Shown here: in pieces, positions 4,875 through 8,002 of the stretch
How positions within the stretch are numbered: position 1 is the stretch's first letter
Layout: each line of letters begins with the position of its first letter
Origin: DATLFA01 sp039934635
GTDB taxonomy: Bacteria > Actinomycetota > Acidimicrobiia > Acidimicrobiales > WLNW01
Assembly: GCA_039934635.1 (NCBI GenBank)
Contig: JBDTLT010000247.1
Coordinates: 1-8,002, forward strand
DNA length: 8,002 nucleotides
Direction of reading: 5' to 3'
Notes under the pieces: model-generated
Seen by the model: the letters and a program-made list of their open reading frames with translations, nothing else
Database searches by the model: none
What the model was told of the DNA's origin: nothing
Translations under genes and position numbers: made by a program

Positions 4875-5303
4875 ATGGCAAGAAGACGCATCATCGCGGT
4901 CGTGAAGATCCAGATCCCGGCCGGTCAAGCGACCCCGGCGCCCCCGGTCGGTACGGCCCTCGGCCCCCACGGCGTGGCCATCATGGAGTTCTGCAAGCAA
5001 TACAACGCCGCGACCGAGTCGCAGCGCGGCATGGTGGTCCCCGTCGAGGTCACCGTGTTCGATGACCGCTCGTTCACCTTCGTCACCAAGACCCCGCCGA
5101 CGCCAAACCTGTTGCGCGCCGCGGCCGGCGTGCCCAAGGGCGCCAAGAACACCGGCGTCGAAAAGGTGGGCCGCATCTCGCAGGCGCAACTCGAAGAGAT
5201 CGCCCGCACCAAGATGCCTGATCTCAACACCAAAGATCTCGACGCGGCCAAGCTGCAAGTGGCCGGCACGGCCCGCAGCATGGGCATCACGATCGACGAC
5301 TGA
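4875..5303 (+). CDS. rplK: 50S ribosomal protein L11
   Basis: The 142-residue protein is a standard uL11, part of the GTPase-associated centre at the base of the L7/L12 stalk. The N-terminal domain (about 1-72) carries the proline-rich PAPPVG loop (21-26), the thiostrepton-region contact, and GVAIMEFCKQYN. The short linker TPPTP (73-77) leads to the C-terminal rRNA-binding domain (78-142, with KVGRISQAQL and the GTARSMGI end). Position 31 is Pro (LGPHG) where many homologues have Gln. The ATG at 4875 follows GGGAGA (4861-4866) with 8-nt spacing. It is followed after 68 nt by rplA, its usual partner. Confidence 0.98.
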   Translation: MARRRIIAVVKIQIPAGQATPAPPVGTALGPHGVAIMEFCKQYNAATESQRGMVVPVEVTVFDDRSFTFVTKTPPTPNLLRAAAGVPKGAKNTGVEKVGRISQAQLEEIARTKMPDLNTKDLDAAKLQVAGTARSMGITIDD

Positions 5304-5322
5304 AGACCGACAACACACCGGC

Positions 5323-5345
5323 GGCTGCGCACACCTCACGCAGCC
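5323..5345 (+). promoter_or_regulatory. Stem-loop between rplK and rplA
   Basis: GGCTGCG (5323-5329) pairs perfectly with CGCAGCC (5339-5345) around a 9-nt loop (CACACCTCA). It lies 26 nt before the rplA start. With no T-tract it is not a typical terminator. It may tune rplA translation or mRNA stability, or help L1 feedback. Confidence 0.45.
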
Positions 5346-5371
5346 CCGCTCACATAGAGGGAGCCATTTCC

Positions 5372-6070
5372 ATGGCGCAAGGAAAAAAGCATCGTGAAGC
5401 GTTGACGAGCTTCGACCGCGAAAATCAGTACTCGGCCGCCGAGGCACTGTCGATGGTCAAGAGCCTGAGCAGCCGCAAGTTCGACGAATCGGTCGACGTC
5501 GTCGCCCGTCTCGGCGTCGATCCCCGCAAGGCCGACCAGATGGTGCGCGGCACCGTCGGGTTGCCCGCCGGCACCGGCAAAGACGTCCGGGTCGCGGTCT
5601 TCGCCCAGGGCGACCGGGCCACGGCGGCGCGCGAAGCCGGCGCCGATGTCGTGGGTGCCGAAGACCTCGTCGCCCGCATCGAGGGTGGATTCCTCGACTT
5701 CGACGTCGCCATCGCCTCGCCCGATCTCATGCCGCTCGTCGGCAAGCTCGGTCGCACGCTCGGCCCCCGTGGTCTCATGCCCAACCCCAAGACGGGCACC
5801 GTCACCGACGACGTCGCCAAGGCCGTCACCGAGTTCAAGGGCGGCAAGGTCGAGTACCGCACCGACCGCTACGGCAACGTGCACGTGCCCATCGGCAAGG
5901 TGAGCTTCGAGATCGCCGACCTACAGCGCAACTTCTCGGCCGTCATCGACGAGCTCGAGCGGGCCAAGCCGTCGTCGTCCAAGGGCAAGTACCTCAAGAA
6001 GGTCGTCGTCTCGTCGACCATGGGCCCCGGCGTCAAGGTCGACACGGCCACCGCCAAAGAGACCTCATAG
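5372..6070 (+). CDS. rplA: 50S ribosomal protein L1
   Basis: The 232-residue protein is full-length uL1 of the mobile L1 stalk, which guides deacylated tRNA out of the E site. The L1 signature KLGRTLGPRGLMPNPKTGT occupies residues 125-143. The N-terminal part of domain I (KKHREAL, KFDESVDVVARLGVDPRKAD) and domain II (71-150, VRVAVFAQGD) are intact. The C-terminal strand VVVSSTMGPGVKVD returns to domain I. In many bacteria L1 also binds its own operon mRNA and represses rplK-rplA translation. The ATG at 5372 follows a clear GAGGGAG (5357-5363) at 8 nt. Confidence 0.98.
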   Translation: MAQGKKHREALTSFDRENQYSAAEALSMVKSLSSRKFDESVDVVARLGVDPRKADQMVRGTVGLPAGTGKDVRVAVFAQGDRATAAREAGADVVGAEDLVARIEGGFLDFDVAIASPDLMPLVGKLGRTLGPRGLMPNPKTGTVTDDVAKAVTEFKGGKVEYRTDRYGNVHVPIGKVSFEIADLQRNFSAVIDELERAKPSSSKGKYLKKVVVSSTMGPGVKVDTATAKETS

Positions 6071-6086
6071 CGGCGGATTGTCGCCG
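6071..6086 (+). other. Short hairpin immediately after rplA
   Basis: CGGCGG pairs with TCGCCG around an ATTG loop, directly after the rplA stop codon. There is no T-rich tail, so it is at most a weak terminator, a pause site or an mRNA 3'-end stabiliser. Confidence 0.4.
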
Positions 6087-6111
6087 CCAATGTGAACAAC
6101 CCAGCATCCGA

Positions 6112-6117
6112 TAACAT
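6112..6117 (+). promoter_or_regulatory. Possible -10 box for rplJ-rplL
   Basis: TAACAT with an upstream CGA is the best -10-like hexamer in the rplA-rplJ gap. It is placed so that the transcript would begin near 6124, just before the L10-leader-like segment. The -35 is not clear; GTGAAC at 6092-6097 is only 14 bp away. Read-through from rplA is possible. Confidence 0.3.
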
Positions 6118-6137
6118 CACACGACAACTGAATTTGC

Positions 6138-6197
6138 TCGCCGAAGACCTCCGGTGCCCACGGGCTGAATGGGGATTTCCCCGCCGGACGAGGTGAA
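6138..6197 (+). promoter_or_regulatory. Ribosomal protein L10 leader (autoregulatory mRNA structure)
   Basis: The segment begins CGCCGAAGACC and ends GAGGTGAAC, resembling what I recall of the L10-leader consensus in front of rplJ. TCCGG (6150-6154) pairs with CCGGA (6184-6188), and CCTC (6148-6151) can alternatively pair with GAGG (6190-6193). Inside, GGGG-ATTT-CCCC (6171-6182) forms a hairpin. L10, or the L10-L12 complex, binds this element through a K-turn and lowers expression of rplJ-rplL when in excess. It is followed by a terminator-like hairpin. A covariance-model scan would settle the exact boundaries. Confidence 0.72.
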
Positions 6198-6220
6198 CCT
6201 TCCACACTGCTTCGGCATTG

Positions 6221-6270
6221 CGGGTGTTCGCTCGGTCCCGGTGGCCACGGCGAGCACCCGTTTCTCGTTT
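6221..6270 (+). terminator. Terminator-like attenuator hairpin in the rplJ leader
   Basis: CGGGTGTTCGC (6221-6231) pairs with GCGAGCACCCG (6250-6260) over 11 bp with one G-U wobble and an 18-nt loop. The T-rich run TTTCTCGTTT (6261-6270) follows at once. This is the shape of an intrinsic terminator, located between the L10 leader and the rplJ Shine-Dalgarno site. Premature termination stimulated by bound L10 is a known mode for this leader class; here it is inferred. Confidence 0.6.
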
Positions 6271-6284
6271 CCGAGGAGGTGTAA

Positions 6285-6842
6285 ATGGAAAACCCCAGAC
6301 CAGAGAAGGTCGCAGTCGTCGACGAGGTGCGCGAAAAGCTCTCCAACGCCGACGCGGCGGTCCTGACCGAGTACCGCGGGCTCAACGTGCCCCAGATGGC
6401 GGCGCTGCGGGCGTCGCTGGCCGAGTCGGGTGGCGAGCTCAAGGTGTACAAGAACACGTTGGTCCGCTTCGCGGCACGTGACCTCGGCATCGAGATCGAA
6501 GATCTGCTCGAAGGACCCACCGCGATCGCATTCGCGGCACGCACGGCCGACAAGCCGGGTGATGCGGTCGGCGTCGCCAAGGTGTTGCGCAAGTATGCGA
6601 GTGACCACGAGGCGTTCGTCATCAAAGGCGGCGTGCTCAGTGGACGCCGGCTGTCGGCCGACGATGTCAAGGCACTCGCGGACGTTGCCCCGCGTGAGCA
6701 GTTGCTCGCCGAGTTGGCCGGCCTCATGGCCGCGCCGACGCAGCAGTTCGTCAACCTGCTCGACGCCATCCCCCGCGAATTCTTGTATGCGCTCAACGCG
6801 TTGATCGAGAAGAACGAATCGAACGAACCCGCTGCCGCTTGA
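6285..6842 (+). CDS. rplJ: 50S ribosomal protein L10
   Basis: The 185-residue protein is uL10 (P0 equivalent), the base of the ribosomal stalk. Its N-terminal globular domain (about 1-105) binds 23S rRNA next to L11 and shows EYRGL (29-33) and KVYKNTLVR (53-61). The C-terminal helix (about 148-178, with APTQQFVNLLDAIPREFLYALNAL split over two turns) carries the binding sites for L7/L12 dimers. The length is slightly above the E. coli protein because of this C-terminal part. The ATG at 6285 has a strong GAGGAGGT (6273-6280) close upstream. It is followed after 40 nt by rplL, and its expression is probably controlled by the leader at 6138-6270. Confidence 0.98.
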   Translation: MENPRPEKVAVVDEVREKLSNADAAVLTEYRGLNVPQMAALRASLAESGGELKVYKNTLVRFAARDLGIEIEDLLEGPTAIAFAARTADKPGDAVGVAKVLRKYASDHEAFVIKGGVLSGRRLSADDVKALADVAPREQLLAELAGLMAAPTQQFVNLLDAIPREFLYALNALIEKNESNEPAAA

Positions 6843-6882
6843 TCGCGCGTAGCCACCACAACCGAACAAGAAAGAACAGAAA

Positions 6883-7263
6883 ATGCCCACAAAAGAAGAC
6901 ATTCTTGATGCGATCGCCGGCATGACGGTGCTCGAGCTCAAAGAGCTCAAAGAGGCGTTCGAAGAGCGCTTCGGCGTCACCGCAGCGGCCCCCATGGCGG
7001 CCATGCAGATGGTCGGCGGCCCCGGCGAGGCGGCTCCGGTCGTCGAAGAGCAAGACGAATTCGACGTCGTGTTGCTCGCCGCTGGCGAAAAGAAGATCAA
7101 CGTGATCAAAGAGGTGCGCTCGCTCACCAACCTCGGCCTCAAAGAGGCCAAGGATCTCGTCGACGGTGCTCCCAAGCCCGTGCTCGAGAAGGTTTCCAAG
7201 GAAGACGCCGAAAAGGCCAAGGCCCAGCTCGAGAGCGCCGGCGCGTCTGTGGAGTTGAAGTAA
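6883..7263 (+). CDS. rplL: 50S ribosomal protein L7/L12
   Basis: The 126-residue protein has the three L7/L12 parts. The N-terminal dimerisation and L10-binding helices (1-33) include MTVLELKELKEAFEERFGV. A flexible hinge follows (about 34-57). The globular factor-binding domain (58-126) includes KINVIKEVRSLTNLGLKEAKDL, which contacts elongation factors and stimulates their GTPase. The protein is present in several copies per ribosome. The upstream region is A-rich (AAGAAAGAACAGAAA) with no strong Shine-Dalgarno site, odd for such a highly made protein; an unstructured A-rich leader may compensate. It ends just before a strong hairpin terminator or attenuator. Confidence 0.98.
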   Translation: MPTKEDILDAIAGMTVLELKELKEAFEERFGVTAAAPMAAMQMVGGPGEAAPVVEEQDEFDVVLLAAGEKKINVIKEVRSLTNLGLKEAKDLVDGAPKPVLEKVSKEDAEKAKAQLESAGASVELK

Positions 7264-7271
7264 GTCCATTC

Positions 7272-7298
7272 GAGGGCGGGCCTTCGGCCCGCCCTCTT
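7272..7298 (+). terminator. Terminator/attenuator between rplL and rpoB
   Basis: GAGGGCGGGCC (7272-7282) and GGCCCGCCCTC (7286-7296) form a perfect 11-bp, GC-rich stem with a TTC triloop, 8 nt after the rplL stop. Only TT then GGG follows, so termination may be partial. Partial termination here, as at the rplL-rpoB boundary of E. coli, would let ribosomal proteins be made in excess over RNA polymerase subunits. Confidence 0.8.
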
Positions 7299-7328
7299 GG
7301 GTCACCCGAATCAACCTCGGCCAAAGGC

Positions 7329-7357
7329 TTGACCTCGGCCGGATCCGCCCTTACCCT
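7329..7357 (+). promoter_or_regulatory. rpoB upstream promoter P1
   Basis: TTGACC (7329-7334) and TACCCT (7352-7357) are separated by exactly 17 bp, a good housekeeping sigma pattern for a high-GC actinobacterium. It lies about 30 bp past the terminator hairpin. A 9-bp direct repeat ACCTCGGCC (7314-7322 and 7332-7340) has one copy upstream of the -35 and one overlapping it, so a regulator site is possible. Transcription would start near 7364. Confidence 0.65.
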
Positions 7358-7407
7358 GCTGCCCAGCGCGGCGCCGTCAAGGCGTGCGTTAGCGTGCTCA
7401 GACGGGG

Positions 7408-7436
7408 TTGCCAATCTGCCCGACCCGGGTTATGCT
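7408..7436 (+). promoter_or_regulatory. rpoB downstream promoter P2
   Basis: TTGCCA (7408-7413) and TATGCT (7431-7436) are separated by exactly 17 bp and match the housekeeping consensus in most positions. Transcription would start near 7443. The -10 box lies between two CCCGGG blocks. P1 and P2 are 79 bp apart, forming a tandem pair that would drive rpoB independently of rplJ-rplL. Confidence 0.68.
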
Positions 7437-7444
7437 CCCGGGTT
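7424..7444. repeat. CCCGGGTT direct repeat flanking the P2 -10 box
   Basis: CCCGGGTT occurs at 7424-7431 and again at 7437-7444, 13 bp apart, with TATGCT between and overlapping. Since CCCGGG is its own reverse complement, the pair is also an inverted repeat with a 7-nt centre. The position suits a repressor operator, or an early RNA hairpin, but this is only positional inference. Confidence 0.5.
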
Positions 7445-7599
7445 GCCGTGCCCGCTCGTTCGCGTTTTGCGTTGCGCAATTTCTCTGTCTCTCGGTTTTC
7501 ACCGGTGACGCGCGCCCTCGCGCCTGCACTCCTCCCGACCAGGTCGCTGCTTGCGTCCGGGCCGGGTCCGTCTGTTTGTACCCCCTCCGAGGAGTATTC
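7443..7599 (+). other. rpoB 5' leader, no gene seen
   Basis: About 157 nt separate the P2 start from the rpoB start codon. The stretch contains two small perfect palindromes, TTGCGCAA (7472-7479) and TCACCGGTGA (7499-7508), and pyrimidine-rich runs. It ends in the Shine-Dalgarno site GAGGAG (7589-7594). A 74-codon open frame starting at 7394 runs through it into rpoB but has no ribosome binding site or familiar protein features. The long leader leaves room for post-transcriptional control, none of which I recognise. Confidence 0.5.
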
Positions 7600-8002
7600 G
7601 TGTCGTCTCGCCCAATAGCCCGGGACCGCTATTCGTTCGGCAATCTCAAGGAACCCCTCGAGTTGCCCGATCTGATTTCCGTTCAGCGTGATTCGTTCAA
7701 GTGGTTCCTCAAAGAGGGGATCGCCGAAGCTTTTCATGACATTTCGCCCATCAAGGATTTCAGCGAGACGCTGCAACTCGAGCTCGAGTTCGATCCCGAC
7801 GATGAAGACCTGCGCCCACCGCCCAAGTTCTCGGTGGAGGAGTGCAAAGAAAAGGACATGACCTATTCCGCGCCGATCTTCGTGCGCGCCCGGTTCATGA
7901 ACGCGAACACCGGTGAGATCAAAGAGCAAACGGTGTTCATGGGTGATTTCCCGATGATGACCGACAAGGGCACGTTCGTGATCAACGGCACCGAGCGTGT
8001 CG
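7600..8002 (+). CDS. rpoB: DNA-directed RNA polymerase beta subunit, N-terminal part
   Basis: The first 134 codons of rpoB are present; the gene runs off the right edge. The translation begins (M)SSRPIARDRYSFGNLKEPLELPDL and continues with ISVQRDSFKWFL, SPIKDFSETLQLELE, FVRARFMNANTGEIKEQTVFMGDFPMM in pieces, and TFVINGTERV. These are the conserved start of the beta protrusion domain. The start is GTG at 7600 with GAGGAG 5 nt upstream. The rifampicin-resistance region and the catalytic parts lie beyond the window. rpoC is expected to follow. Transcription probably comes from P1 and P2 plus read-through of the terminator after rplL. Confidence 0.97.
   Translation, partial: MSSRPIARDRYSFGNLKEPLELPDLISVQRDSFKWFLKEGIAEAFHDISPIKDFSETLQLELEFDPDDEDLRPPPKFSVEECKEKDMTYSAPIFVRARFMNANTGEIKEQTVFMGDFPMMTDKGTFVINGTERV

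Noticed and set aside
7394..7618. 74-codon open frame in the rpoB leader as a leader peptide
   Set aside because: No Shine-Dalgarno site at its ATG, no recognisable composition or regulatory codon run, and it would start before the P2 transcript.

Overview
The window is high-GC DNA carrying the conserved actinobacterial translation and transcription core cluster. The order is tRNA-Thr, tRNA-Met, rpmG, [sigma/anti-sigma pair], tRNA-Trp, secE, nusG, rplK, rplA, rplJ, rplL and the start of rpoB. The order, the acidic N-terminal extension of NusG, GTG starts, tRNA genes without encoded CCA and actinobacterial-style promoters all point to Actinomycetota. The look of SecE, RpoB and the upstream ATPase-like protein suggests an Acidimicrobiia-like lineage, but that is inference from memory, not a search.

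Left arm (1-2003, minus strand): the 5' part of a class II tRNA (probably tRNA-Tyr) runs off the left edge. Next to it lie a 20-bp perfect tandem duplication, a PAT-family GNAT acetyltransferase, and a 439-residue protein built like a minimal SMC/ABC-type ATPase. That protein has a degraded Walker A, a retained Walker B-like strand and a two-helix membrane hairpin in the middle. It is the least explained gene here. Its upstream region carries a possible sigma28 (FliA/WhiG)-type promoter that would give an almost leaderless transcript.

Centre (2120-3677, plus strand): one promoter probably reads tRNA-Thr, tRNA-Met and rpmG together. An ECF sigma factor and a membrane-anchored zinc-finger anti-sigma factor follow, overlapping by 11 nt. 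In Mycobacterium this position holds hadABC. tRNA-Trp comes next.

Right arm (3681-8002, plus strand): secE and nusG are translationally coupled (ATGA overlap). They are followed by rplK and rplA, which code for the L11/L1 stalk proteins, with hairpins in both intergenic gaps. rplJ and rplL follow a 214-nt leader containing an L10-leader-like K-turn region and a terminator-like hairpin with a T-rich tail. After rplL come a perfect 11-bp stem terminator/attenuator, then two well-formed tandem promoters (TTGACC-17-TACCCT and TTGCCA-17-TATGCT) with repeats around them, then a leader of about 150 nt and rpoB, truncated by the window end.

Most of the window is ordinary housekeeping DNA. The points worth following are the degenerate ATPase and its promoter, the sigma/anti-sigma insertion, and the layered control between rplA, rplJ, rplL and rpoB.
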